Positions 34,932 through 46,074 are shown, counted from the first letter of the stretch. The stretch: DNA of 64,000 nucleotides from Acholoe squamosa (GCA_949317995.1 OX439046.1:33764002-33828001), one strand, 5' to 3'. Made by a program: numbers and translations. Notes: a model not told the origin generated them from the sequence alone.

Positions 34932-35860
34932 AGTTGAAGTCTAAGGGGGAAACGGGAAGTCTGATTCTCAAATTCCAAAATAATGACTTATCATTCAAAG
35001 AACAAACAATCTACTGTTGGGAAATTCATATTATTGCCCTCTACTGAATGTTGAATCAACTTGCTGAAAAGAAATATTTCTGATTAGCAGGTACCAGCAT
35101 AGTTTAAACAAAGATTCCATTAAATAGCTTGGCTCTACTTTATTGGCTGCAGTACAAACCCCATCACACCTGGCCCAATGATACTGCATCTCATAAGTCT
35201 GTACAGGCTCTATCCCACAATACAATCATGGTGCCGAGGACCAGTGGTTACTACGAGTGAGGTAGTGACACCTGGTATCAGGTTGGGAATCTCTGTGAAA
35301 ATAACAACATCTCTGTGAAAATAAAAACGGATCTCTGGCAACTTTAGGACCAGCGATCCTTTGTTATTTCAAGGACATTTTTTTACAGTGAAGTTTTTTC
35401 TCAGCCCATAAAACACAGACCGGCTAAATCCACCACTTGGGGGTAAAGAATTCGTATTTGACTAGAACGAGTTCATCATTGACCAGAGTGGGCAGGGTGT
35501 GTACAAGGTACCAGTGTGACTCATGATGTGAGGTCCTCTGTTCCCTGATATGATCATGATACCTCCCTTTACTCACAGGGCCTTATTAGAGCAGATCAAC
35601 ACGCTAACGCTGCATTATTCTGCCCTTGAGCTGCTCACTTAAAATGTGAAGGCCTACACATGCCACAATGTAACTGAGCTAGTGCCCAGACATGCATTGT
35701 ACACACGTCGTACCAGCCCACCCCCCCACCCCCGCCGGGTTACAACCCCACTCTTGGTAATGCATTGTACCAATAAGTACTATACCCCCATGGGGCCGTC
35801 CTGTTATTGTGTTTTGTCCATTATTGCACTGCCCCGAGGAGTATCTGGGACAGTTAATTC
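34932..35860. other. Anonymous DNA
   Basis: CTCTGTGAAAATAACAACAT and a near copy form a short tandem repeat near 35292. The C-rich stretch at 35715-35750 opens a plus-strand frame that is not convincing. No gene is seen. Confidence 0.4.
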
Positions 35861-36058
35861 TCAGGTTTGTTTTATGGGTAGCTGGGTGGGGGGGGGCAGA
35901 TTACCTTACAGGGCCAGCTTCTAAGGTTTGATTTATGGATAGCTGGGGTGCAGATTACCTTACAGGGCCAACTTCTACTTAAGGTTTGTTTTGTGGGTAG
36001 CTGGGGGGGGGGCAGATTGCCTTAAATGGACAGCTTCTAAGGTTTGTTTTGTGGGTAA
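35861..36058 (+). repeat. Left array of a 53-60 bp repeat
   Basis: Four units with GGTTTGTTTTGTGGGTAGCT, a poly-G run and CAGATTACCTTACAGGGCCA. The same unit occurs as reverse complement at 37236-37751, so the two arrays form long inverted arms around about 1.2 kb. Confidence 0.85.
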
Positions 36059-36683
36059 TTTACAGAGACCAGCCACGTCTCTGGGGGAAAGTATGGATGA
36101 CTCTACCATAAATTTGCAGTGGCATGTGTAATGATGTTGTTACTTTATACCATATATACATATCAACCTCCTCGATTATGGATGATGGATAAGCCAAAGC
36201 CATCTGAAATTCCACAAAATATCAAAGGAAATTCCATAAAATGTCAAAGTGGACACAGATCCCCTGCACACCGAATCTGATGATGGGGTCAAGCTTGAGG
36301 ATAACATCAGATAGATAAGTCAATAAATAGAATGCCTTTTATGTATTGATGATTGTCTATTTGAGGTGTTCCTGCAGATTTTGCCCTGTCATGGCTACTT
36401 GTAAACAGGAATGAAAGTCACCGATCATTAATGTAGATCTATGTATACATAGGTCATAATCAGGCAAGGCAAACGAATATGGCAGTAGTATTTTAAACAC
36501 GAGCTGTTCAAATAATCAATATCTGTAAATACAAACCGATCTGCCCATTTTGTAGCTTTCTTACAATTATGTCAATTGGAGGACCGGTTTGTACTTGGAT
36601 TGGACGGCTACTCCATCCTCTTGATGTATGCCGTGGTATTTCTGGCACCAATATACTTAACAACCAAATCACCCTCTGTTATC

Positions 36684-36729
<46 letters not shown>
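36684..36729. repeat. (GAT)15 microsatellite
   Basis: Fifteen GAT triplets. A plus-strand frame reads poly-Asp here (36576-36794), but it has no other protein-like property. Confidence 0.95.
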
Positions 36730-36941
36730 GGAAGGTCCAAATGGGAATTACTTTCAGTGTGCAATTGAATCTCTTTTCATCTGTGTATTCGTAAATCCAT
36801 GAGTATGACTGTATATTGCATGATAGCTATTGCAATAATACGTAGGCTTTTGCCCTAATCAGATTAGTCTATGCTACTCCGTCCCTCTGTACACCATTAG
36901 ACCGGCCGGGGTTCGGCCACCTTCAATCAGCTTGTGGGTTC

Positions 36942-38095
36942 GGGTCACCAAACCCATGGTAGTAGTATAGGCAAACAGGTTTGGTGATGGTCACATGCAC
37001 CTATACCGGGGGTATGCCAGCATACGAACATTGTTAATGCTCTCTTTAGATGTCATATGATTTGTACAATGATACTGTGTTTTATAATCGTGATTTGAAA
37101 AAGGAAAGTGTGACCATTCCTTTCACTAGAAGAATGCCTGGGTGTGGTATACATCGTTGGAATAAATCCATATTTAGAAAGTATCTAACCTGAAATTGAG
37201 ACAGTCAGTAGCCTGCCTTACAGTAAACAGGCGCACACAAAGCAAACCTTAGAAGCTGTTCCTGTAGGGTAATCTGTCCCAGCTACCCACAAAACAAACA
37301 TTAGAGGGTGTCCGTGTAAGGTAATCCGTCCCCAGCTACCCACAAAATAAACATTAGAAGCTGTCCGTGTAAGGGAATCTGTCCCCAGCTACCCACAAAA
37401 CAAACTTAGAAGCTGTTCCTGTAAGGTAATCTGTCCCAGCTACCCACAAAACAAACATTAGAGGGTGTCCATGTAAGGTAATCCGTCCCCAGCTACCCAC
37501 AAAACAAACCTTAGAAGCTGTACCTGTAAGGTAATCTGTCCCAGCTACCCACAAAACAAACCTTAGAAGCTGTCTGTGTAAGGTAATCTGCCCCCCCAGC
37601 TACCCACAAAACAAACCTTAGAAGCTGTCCATTTAAGGCAATCTGCCCCCCCCCAGCTACCCACAAAACAAACCTTAAGTAGAAGTTGGCCCTGTAAGGT
37701 AATCTGCACCCCAGCTATCCATAAATCAAACCTTAGAAGCTGGCCCTGTAAGGGTCACCAAACCCATGGTAGTAGTATAGGCAAACAGGTTTGGTGATGG
37801 TCACATGCACCTATACCGGGGGTATGCCAGCATACGAACATTGTTAATGCTCTCTTTAGATGTCATATGATTTGTACAATGATACTGTGTTTTATAATCG
37901 TGATTTGAAAAAGGAAAGTGTGACCATTCCTTTCACTAGAAGAATGCCTGGGTGTGGTATACATCGTTGGAATAAATCCATATTTAGAAAGTATCTAACC
38001 TGAAATTGAGACAGTCAGTAGCCTGCCTTACAGTAAACAGGCGCACACAAAGCAAACCTTAGAAGCTGTTCCTGTAGGGTAATCTGTCCCATCTG
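36942..38095. repeat. 810-bp duplication containing a minisatellite
   Basis: The 344 bp from GGGTCACCAAACCCATGG at 36942 to about 37285 recur at 37752-38095 with essentially no visible change. The interval between them is the 53-bp array 37236-37751. The duplication starts within a short inverted repeat (GGTCACCAAACC ... GGTTTGGTGATGGTCAC). It therefore looks like a recent tandem duplication with the minisatellite as part of the unit. Confidence 0.9.
37236..37751 (-). repeat. Right array of the 53-bp repeat, inverted
   Basis: About ten units of TTAGAAGCTGTCCGTGTAAG, GTAATCTGTCCC and AGCTACCCACAAAACAAAC. It is the complement of the left array at 35861-36058. The minus-strand frame 37354-37554 is a translation of the repeat. 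Confidence 0.9.
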
Positions 38096-38900
38096 TCTCT
38101 GTAAATTACAGGGTCTGATACTCATTCATAAGTTTTTGAAGCAACCAGCGAAAATACCAACTACATTCTAGTTCACGTTCCTCTCACCAGAGGCACGTGG
38201 CTGCTGTCGACCTGTAGAGTAGTATGAGTCAGTACGGCAGACAAATGGTGCTGGCTCATTGTTAGGGTCGTTAAATGAGTATGTTATAGGACGCTGTCTC
38301 TGTATTGGCTCTTACTCACAGCATTGTATGTAGAGCTAGATACAATGCTGTTCTTTCAGCATTGTATAAAACCATGTTCACTGACTTCTGATATTATGCC
38401 GCTCTAGTGTTTCTGTGCAGGCAGTTGGGGATATCTGTGCAGGCAGCCCCCAATATCCACTTCTAGCATTGTTCCTGTTCAGTTGCCCCCCAATTATAGA
38501 ACAAAATAGATGGAAAGGGAGGCTGGTTCTAATGCAACTAGTTCAACTATAGAACTTTATTTTCACAAGAATATTGATTACTTATCCCCTTCTGTGGTGA
38601 TAAAAGAAGTAGACCACAACACGCTTCATTAAAGAAAAAGAAACCTGTCTTGAATGTACAGCAAGACTGAGTATTGCTGTATTTTTACAAGGCAATGTAC
38701 AGTCTCAAATGCAACTATTTATACAGTAAAAACAAAAGTATTGCACCTGTGTGTGCATGCACTATAGGTAATTTCTGTCTTGGTGATGGTGTGAACAGCC
38801 AGACAGCTTGATATTCCCCTCTCACTGTGGAATTAACATAAGAAAATGTCACAGGTGAAGGACTCAGTCCTAAGGAACAGGCTTCAATGTCAAATGTCAA
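38096..38900. other. Anonymous DNA
   Basis: No gene or repeat is supported apart from a short local duplication of an AGCATTGTAT-type word near 38320-38370 and a GTGCAGGCAG duplication near 38415-38442. Confidence 0.4.
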
Positions 38901-39181
38901 CTGTCAATTGACAAGTGGTCAGTGATAGTATGAAGCTACTGACATATTTTGATTAGTTACTGACAAATAGTGACTAAGTAGTGATATATTTGGGCTGATT
39001 GCTGACAAATAGTGACTAAGTACTGACATGTTTTAACTAAGTGCTGAAAAACAGTGACTATTACTGACATATTATGACTATTTGCTGACAAATAGTGACT
39101 AATTACTGATATATTTTGACTAATTGCCAACAAATAATGATTAGGCACTGACATTTTAACAAGACAGTGTAAGTTCAACAC

Positions 39182-39360
39182 GGGCCTCCCTAGCCCACTT
39201 AAAAGGGTCTATTTCTCCTCTTTCCTATCCCCTCGGGATGTGTGTGGTGCACATATGCGCGGGCACTGACACATTCCCCTGTGAAATTGTGTAATGTAAT
39301 TCTCGCCATGAATATGACCTTAGTTGTCGAAATGGCGTTAAACATCTATTACTCACTCAC
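39182..39360 (+). mobile_element. ACTC-tailed SINE copy with 14-bp target duplication
   Basis: TGTAAGTTCAACAC occurs at 39168-39181 and 39361-39374, giving a perfect 14-bp target-site duplication. The insert runs GGGCCTCCCTAGCCCACTT to GGCGTTAAACATCTATTACT plus CACTCAC. This is the best-defined copy in the window and shows retroposition. No A or B box is visible, so its promoter type is unknown. Confidence 0.88.
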
Positions 39361-40046
39361 TGTAAGTTCAACACACATTTTTTACAGTGTAGGAATAACA
39401 AAGTACTGACATACCGGTACATTGACTTATTGCCGACAAAATGTGAGTAAATACTGACATATTGACTAATTGCTGACAAATTGCGAGTAATTACTGACAT
39501 ATATTGACTAATTGCTGACAAATTTTGAGAAATTACTGACATATATGGACTAAGTGTTGTTATATAATGACTAAGTACTGGCATATATTGACTGATTGCT
39601 GACAAATAGTGAGTAAATACTGTCATATATTGACTAATTGCTGACAAATTGTGAGTAAATACTGATATATATATTGACTATTTGCTGACAAATAGTGAGT
39701 AATTACTAATATATATTGAATAATTGCTGACAAATAGTGAGCAAATACTAACATAGACTAATTGCTGACAAATAGTGAGCAATTACTAACATATATTGAC
39801 TAAATACTGATAAAATGTAAGTAACTACTACCATGTATTGACTAATTGCTGACGAATAGTGAACAATTACTAACATATATTCCCTAATTGCTGACAAATA
39901 GTCCATAGATACTGACATATTTTGACAAATATCAGTCAAGACAGGATGCACAATTGAATCAATGGCTATTTCTCTGTTATATATTGACTAATTGCTGACA
40001 GGTTATGAGTAAATAGTGTCATGTATTGATAATTGCTGATAGTCAC

Positions 40047-40049
<3 letters not shown>

Positions 40050-40084
<35 letters not shown>
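40050..40084. repeat. (TA)n microsatellite
   Basis: About 35 bp of TA units inside the left FB2 array. Confidence 0.95.
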
Positions 40085-40088
<4 letters not shown>

Positions 40089-40714
40089 CTAAGTACTGAC
40101 ATATATTGATTAATTACTGACAAATAGTGAGTAATTACTAATATATATTGACTAATTGCTGATAAATGGCGAGTAATTACTGACATATATTGACTAATAT
40201 CTGACAAATTGTGAGTAGTTACTGACATATGTAGACTAAGTGTTATGAAATTAAGCAAAATAAAATTTTGGACTGGGACAAATTTTTGTCAAAACCCCAA
40301 ATAGGTGTCAGTAGTGTATAATTGCAAGCATATGAATTCTATAAGGGAGCAATGACACACATCTATACATATGGAAAAGTACGAAGATACTGGATAATTA
40401 TGCTAATTATGCAAATAATATGCATGGATATGGAATGTTTGGTATCAATCTGGGGTGTTTCGTCCCCCTAAAGAACATACCCCCCTAAAAAATTTGTTTC
40501 AGAAAAGAATAAGCGAAATAATTTTTTTAACTAGCGGCCTTTTCGGCCTGGGCCGGTCCACCTGCGCCCTACCTCCTGCCAAAACCTATCTGTTTTAAGT
40601 GTCACCGGCGAAAAAGGGCAGGTTTGAGGTAGGAATGGATCGAAATATAGGCTTTTTTGGGACGCGGGGGCAGACGCCAGTCCAGGCACTGGCAGAGAGG
40701 TCCAAGAACTGGCA
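40083..40714. repeat. Left near-identical inverted arm of FB2
   Basis: 632 bp whose reverse complement is 41884-42515. About 155 bp of the outer part is minisatellite. The inner 477 bp is unique sequence containing GGGACGCGGGGGCAGACGCC at its inner side. Visible differences are few, so the arms are recent or kept alike by conversion. Confidence 0.92.
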
Positions 40715-41883
40715 GTTTTACAAAATAAATCGTATCTCCCTTAATAATAGGAGTTTCCCATAGTGTGACCTATAGATAAAGGGTAGCTCGAGCTGGCGAA
40801 CGTCATGGCGGTCTTTATTTTCAGATCTGCACAATGGGAACAAAGTTATCAATGTTTTAAAGCTATGACATCACAAAAATGGCCATAACTTTCCACCAAA
40901 TCGTCATAGGAAAAAAATTCAAACAGCTATGGACTCCTCTGGAAAATCGTTTTTCTCTCGGAACCCTATTATCGCCCAACGATGTCTCTCTGTCTTCAGG
41001 CCATTTTGGCAAACAAGGACGAGTTGTGATAATAATCCATGTGTACTGCGACAATAAAGCAAGTTTCCGTTCAAATAACAACACATTTAGGCCAAAAACA
41101 CTGACATCGGCAACAACAACATTTTCGCTGGTACCGCGGTCCTGCAGCGGTACCAGCGAAGTGGCTTCTGGCTGTGTTCGTAAACACCTGAAAGCCTGGT
41201 GGTCTACTACTCGTCGAATATGCGACAAAATGAATGAAATACTGCATAATTGTCACAGATATAATGTTTTATTGTCACAACTCATCAGTTTTTATCGCAG
41301 GAAACCGGAAAATTGAATTACTCGCTCATATGAGATGGCTAACATGCTGTCCATACAGAAGGGTTTACGAATGCACCAGCGAACACGTGGCTTTCTGGCG
41401 CGAAGAAACTGGGTCAGGCCCGGTCAGGCCACTACCAACAGCCAATCAAATGGCGAGTATGCATGAGGGTGACGGATCACGCCACTCCGTCAGCCAATTA
41501 AAGACGGGGACGCACGGTCAATGCGTCCTGCGTCCGGCTGGGTAAACTGCCATAAATCGACCATCTATCAGCAGCGGGATCACCAGTTAGTCAGTGATAG
41601 ACTAATTGCTGACAAATAGTGCACAAGTACTGACTGATTTGGCTCATTGCTGACAAATATTATTTACTCACAATCTGTCAGCAAATAGTCAATATATATA
41701 ACAGAGAAATAGCCATTGATTCAATTGTGCATCTTGCCTTGACTGGTATTTGTCAAAATATATCAGTGGGGCCTGGGGGTGTGGATGGGGGGGTCCCCCA
41801 TGTCACATGTCGATTTTAAAAAATGGTCATGGCACTTGTCACTTAAATCCCCATGTCCCATGTCACCTCTAAGAGCGTAGCAT
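40715..41883. other. Core of FB2 between the inverted arms
   Basis: About 1.17 kb, richer in CpG than the surroundings. It contains a perfect 14-bp hairpin (TTCGCTGGTACCGC at 41124 and its complement ending at 41160), two CCAAT boxes (CAGCCAATCAAATGG near 41440 and CAGCCAATTAAAG near 41500) and overlapping open frames on both strands. A G-rich run lies at 41770-41806. Confidence 0.5.
40879..41316 (+). CDS. Hypothetical 145-aa ORF in the FB2 core
   Basis: ATG-started (AAAATGG), beginning MAITFHQIVIGKKFKQLW and ending FYRRKPEN. It is basic and rich in Ser and Thr, with a His/Cys/Trp-containing stretch near residues 100-128. No transposase motif is recognised. A 121-aa frame on the opposite strand (40863-41228) overlaps almost completely, and at most one of the two could be real. 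Position between inverted arms would suit an element-encoded protein, but nothing else supports this. Confidence 0.2.
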   Translation: MAITFHQIVIGKKFKQLWTPLENRFSLGTLLSPNDVSLSSGHFGKQGRVVIIIHVYCDNKASFRSNNNTFRPKTLTSATTTFSLVPRSCSGTSEVASGCVRKHLKAWWSTTRRICDKMNEILHNCHRYNVLLSQLISFYRRKPEN

Positions 41884-42515
41884 GCCAGTTCTTGGACCTC
41901 TCTGCCAGTGCCTGGACTGGCGTCTGCCCCCGCGTCCCAAAAAAGCCTATATTTCGATCCATTCCTACCTCAAACCTGCCCTTTTTCGCCGGTGACACTT
42001 AAAACAGATAGGTTTTGGCAGGAGGTAGGGCGCAGGTGGACCGGCCCAGGCCGAAAAGGCCGCTAGTTAAAAAAATTATTTCGCTTATTCTTTTCTGAAA
42101 CAAATTTTTTAGGGGGGTATGTTCTTTAGGGGGACGAAACACCCCAGATTGATACCAAACATTCCATATCCATGCATATTATTTGCATAATTAGCATAAT
42201 TATCCAGTATCTTCGTACTTTTCCATATGTATAGATGTGTGTCATTGCTCCCTTATAGAATTCATATGCTTGCAATTATACACTACTGACACCTATTTGG
42301 GGTTTTGACAAAAATTTGTCCCAGTCCAAAATTTTATTTTGCTTAATTTCATAACACTTAGTCTACATATGTCAGTAACTACTCACAAATTGTCAGATAT
42401 TAGTCAATATATGTCAGTAATTACTCACCATTTATCAGCAATTAGTCAATATATACTAGTTATTACTCACTATTTGTCAGTAATTAATCAATATATGTCA
42501 GTACTTAGTCACTCT
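41884..42515. repeat. Right near-identical inverted arm of FB2
   Basis: Reverse complement of 40083-40714. It begins TGCCAGTTCTTGGACCTCTC and ends in minisatellite units. Confidence 0.92.
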
Positions 42516-42611
42516 ATAACATATATATCAGTATTTACTCACAGTTTGTCAGCAATTAGTCAAAATATGTCAGTATCTATGGACTATTTTTCAGCAATTA
42601 CTTAATAATAT

Positions 42612-42839
42612 TACCGTAATCACCCACGTAGAAGACGCGCTGCGCGTATAAGACGCACCCCAAACTTAGCACATGCATTTTCGCGTATAAGACGCACATT
42701 TTAAGGGTGATTTTTGTCAATCCAGTACTGTTCTATAGTAAAATTACCCCTCGTATAAGACGCACACCCAACTTGAAAAAATCCTATAAGGCATTTGTTT
42801 GGCGTAGAGGACGCGTCTTATACGCGGGAGTTTACGGTA
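42612..42839. mobile_element. 228-bp MITE with TACCGTAA ends
   Basis: Left end TACCGTAATCACCCACGTAG and the complement of the right end TACCGTAAACTCCCGCGTAT match over the first 30 bases with few changes. Internal CGTATAAGACGCAC words recur in both orientations. TA at the edges could be part of a TA target duplication. It splits the right FB2 array and is absent from the left. Similar CGTATAAGACGC elements are, from memory, widespread in animal genomes. Confidence 0.7.
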
Positions 42840-43151
42840 TATTGTAGTAAGTATTCACTATTTGTCAGCAAATAGTCAAAACGTGGTAGTAATTACTTAC
42901 ATTTTGTCAGCATTTAGTCAATATGTTAGTAATTGTTAACTATTTGTCAGCAATTAGTCAATATATGACAGTATTTACTCACTATTTGTCAGCAATCAGT
43001 CAATATATGCCAGTACTTAGTCATTATATGTCAGTAATTACTCAAAATCTGTCAGATATTAGTCAATATATATCGGTAATTACTCACAATTTGTCAGCAA
43101 ATAGTCAATATATATCAGTATTTACTCACAATTTATCAGCAATTAGTCTAT

Positions 43152-43293
43152 CACTGACTAACTGCTGATAGATGGTCGATTTATGGCAGTTTACCCAGCC
43201 GGACGCAGGATGCATTGACCGTGCGTCCTGACGGGAAGCACTGGGCTGTGGTAAACTAACATAAATCGCCCATCTATCAGCAGTTAGTCAGTG
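43152..43293. mobile_element. 142-bp hairpin element at the FB2 edge
   Basis: CACTGACTAACTGCTGATAG at the left and its complement at the right continue into arms with GATGGTCGATTTATGGCAGT. The loop side contains GGACGCAGG and GCGTCCTGAC. A single arm of the same sequence lies at 41508-41606. The arm's CTGACTAACTGCTGA words resemble the FB2 sub-repeats, so this may be the ancestral end of FB2. Confidence 0.65.
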
Positions 43294-43426
43294 CTATTAG
43301 TGCTATTTACTGATACAATAGCACAGGTCGACTCATGGGAAGTTGGACTGTCCGATTCCGTGTGCAATCGACGTCCCATGTGAGTGCAATGGAACAGGCT
43401 AGAGCCTGTTCCAATAAAATAAAACA

Positions 43427-44189
43427 TACACTGAAAACCCGCCGCTATTGGTAAGTCGTCATATATGACGAGTTTAGGGTCGTCAGAGAGTCGTCAGGTC
43501 ATTATGAATAACCTAAGTCATCATACTGACCACCTTGGATATACTCTTAGTTTGGATATGTGCCATAAGAGGCCCCCACTATGCATTTCCTTGATACAAA
43601 TGATGTCCCTTGGGGTTATATTGAGCCTTATCTTTACATTGCTCTTGTTGCATAGTGTACTATGAAAAGGAGAATGTGGGAAATGTATAATATAAATGTT
43701 CTTGTGAAAGATGGGAATTTCTAAGTATGAAGGGTAGAAATAACATGGACCATTCTGGTAATGACACCTCTCTTATGGATATTACTAGACTATGACCCCT
43801 TATTTGGGTGTGCCTAAGGTATAATACATGTAGATGGGTGTACTCACAATGTACTACATCATAACCTTTCAATGAACCCATGATAGTGGGTTTGGAATAC
43901 CCACAATAAACTCTGAAATGGTAGATGAGGTTACGAGATATAACTAAAGAAATAATATTGGGAAAAAGTAAAAGAAAATACAATACATAATTTATATGAA
44001 ATTTCTACACAAGACTATATAGCTATAAATGACAGCCATAGTGATGACTTTAGGTTGTCAGTGACGACCTAAAGTCGTCACCTATGACGACCCCCTGATG
44101 ACCTGAAGCTGTAGTTTTGGTTATTGTCAACCTGATGACCTAAAGTCGTCACTGTTGACGAGTTTTGGATCCCGTGGTTTTTCAGTGTA
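43427..44189. mobile_element. Foldback-like element with TACACTGAAAA ends (FB3)
   Basis: Termini TACACTGAAAAC and (complement) TACACTGAAAAACC. Next to both ends lie multiple GACGACCTAAAGTCGTC-type palindromic blocks (43460-43550 and 44040-44165). The middle is unique sequence without a clear gene; frames at 43465-43665 and 43660-43983 look like chance. A related solo arm is at 26633-26830. No target duplication could be fixed. Confidence 0.6.
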
Positions 44190-45340
44190 CCAGGTATGAT
44201 AGTTGGAATTCAGATTAAATATTCCTGGTAGTTAGATCTATATATCCCTTGCGTTGGTTAGTCTGTAATTGCTTCCTCTCTCTAGCAGCTTCTCTCAAAG
44301 GCGTTTTGTTTGGAGCCAATGATGAATACCACAGTGGGTGAGTCTCTCAAGCTGGTGCGAGATCAGGGGCTGTGGTCATAAGTCAGGACGGTACCCCTGT
44401 CCCTTTGTCCTACCTTAACCCCTCACCTAAATGTCAACCTCAGACTGTAATCCTCAACCTGCTAAAGAAGATACTTCATACTTAGGGGCTGCTAAAAATG
44501 GGGTCAAAGAAATACTACTTTCTGTAAAGGCAACGAAATAGAAACATGCATTAGGCACTGACCACTGTAACAGCATGAAGGGTTAGGGCAATTTCCCATG
44601 GCCATTAGCACCTAATACTTGCTTGGGACTAACATTAGCCATTACATTACATCATGATCATGGTAGAAAGTGGTGCTTGAAATTAGTGCTGAGATACAGG
44701 GATTGCTTGAGTACGAAACGTGGAAAAGCCTCACTTGAACAGGGGAACAAGCGTGTTCTTTATAATATATACCACGATTATACTAACTCAGCACTTAAAA
44801 CATAATACCTGTCATGCATTACCAGAAAATAAGACATGCGTATGACGATATACATAAAAGAAAGGACGGCAGTGTGTTTAAGGTGTGTCTTCGTCGTGTG
44901 TTTGCAATGTAAACAATTTTAGAGCTGAATTCATGGGATAAACTAAACAATAGATGGAAAGCCCAGCACTCTGCCTGATTTTACAACGGCATTGCCTCAT
45001 GTATGATTTGGATAAGTTGCCCTAGTGCTGGTAACCATCTATAATTCCCTTACTACCCATGTTTTAACATAATGGGGTCACTCCATTAAAGTGCTGTTCA
45101 ATATATGGCGAGTTTCCATGTGAGGGAGGGGGTGATGGCGTTATCAGCCCTGGAGGTAATTAACACGGCCCTGCAGGAAGCAGTGAGTGCAGCCCTGCAG
45201 ACCTACTCCTAAATACTATGGTACTATGGTAACCAATAGCTTCTCCAGGGTGCTGCCATTAGTTAGGTGTCTTCCGGGGTGGAATTAAAGTGAACCTTGG
45301 TGGTTAACCTGTCTGCCCAGACACAAAGCTAACTCCCCCT
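44190..45340. other. Anonymous DNA
   Basis: No gene or repeat is supported. The plus-strand frame 44623-44805 (60 aa) has no start context or recognisable domain. Confidence 0.4.
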
Positions 45341-45355
45341 CTCATCTGGTTACAG

Positions 45356-45661
45356 CCCACCCCCTTTTGTTCACCCTAACCCCCTTTTTCCTCCTGTGGA
45401 CATATGTTCTCCTGATCACCCTACCTCGAACGTGCAAGGGCACCCACTACCACCTACTCTTATTTTACCGCCCATCAACGCTGCTTCCTGCCTCCCACCC
45501 GATGGCCTCCACTATATGCTTCCCAGTGATCAACCTCTCTTACATGCCCCCCCTCCCAAAGTCTCTTCCTATCCCCCCACCTATCATTACTCCCACCAAT
45601 TAACCTCCTCTAAACTCTCTGATCGTGCCCTCAGCATCACCGCCCTACCCTCTGATGCCTA
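45356..45661 (+). CDS. Candidate proline-rich exon, unknown protein
   Basis: TCATCTGGTTACAG preceded by CTCCCCCTC gives a plausible acceptor at 45355. The following frame reads PPFVHPNPLFPPVD to LSITALPSDA and stops at 45659-45661. It is rich in Pro, His, Tyr and Ser, with LHAPPPKVSSYPPTYHY near the middle, which looks like a disordered proline-rich segment. The plus strand is C/T-rich here, which lowers the chance of stops, so openness alone is weak evidence. It lies in the same direction as the next two candidates. Confidence 0.25.
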
Positions 45662-45717
45662 AACCCATATTATCCTCCATCCCTTATAGCATGAGTTAAC
45701 CTATCAGGCCTCCCCTT

Positions 45718-46074
45718 ATGTTCACTTTGCCTTATGACCATCACCCTCCCCTCCCCCTTATTCCTCACCCACTCCCCTACTCCCACCAATCATCATCTAT
45801 CCCCACCCTCCATTCCAGCCTCCTGACTGGTCCCGGCCGTCAACCATCAACCACTGCCCCTTGCAAGCTTTATTCCAGGCGTGTTGTCACCCCCTCTATC
45901 ACCCTCCCCTCCTCCTCCCCCTCCTCCTCCTCCCAGCCAGCACTGCTACCAGACCCATGTTCCCTGACATGGCCAATCTCCCAACAGAAACTGCTTGACT
46001 ACCTGAGGGTGACTCTGCTTGGAGAGGAGGCCCCCACCCAACACTGGAGGAGACCAGTGCCCGAGGACTGCTAG
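45718..46074 (+). CDS. Candidate 118-aa ORF, unknown protein
   Basis: ATG-started frame beginning MFTLPYDHHPPLPLIP, with a Ser/Pro-rich middle and a more ordinary C-terminus containing QQKLLDYLRVTLLGEEAP and ending HWRRPVPEDC. The C-terminal part does not follow the C/T bias of the DNA, which is a mild point for real or former coding. After the stop the same frame stays open for about 45 more codons. It could be a decayed gene or a retrocopy. No family is recognised. Confidence 0.27.
   Translation: MFTLPYDHHPPLPLIPHPLPYSHQSSSIPTLHSSLLTGPGRQPSTTAPCKLYSRRVVTPSITLPSSSPSSSSQPALLPDPCSLTWPISQQKLLDYLRVTLLGEEAPTQHWRRPVPEDC

Larger units (their letters stand above)
38905..43310. mobile_element. Large foldback-like complex (FB2)
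   Basis: A minisatellite with units like TGACTAATTGCTGACAAATA plus GTGAGTAATTACTGACATAT fills 38935-40237. Its reverse complement fills 42360-43150. Between them are two near-identical inverted arms and a unique core. Further inverted pieces (39910-40010 versus 41655-41765; 41508-41606 versus 43143-43232) show repeated rearrangement. The plan of long arms made of sub-repeats around a core is that of foldback elements. The outer ends are not sharp, and no transposase is recognised. It has been invaded by a SINE (39182-39360) and a MITE (42612-42839), each present in only one arm. Confidence 0.7.

Noticed and set aside
36576..36794. Frame with a poly-Asp run
   Set aside because: It is the (GAT)15 microsatellite; the flanks show no domain or splice signals.
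38957..40258. Minus-strand frames with HYLSAISQYMSV-type repeats
   Set aside because: They are the FB2 minisatellite; the mirror frames at 42339-43168 on plus arise from the inverted arm.
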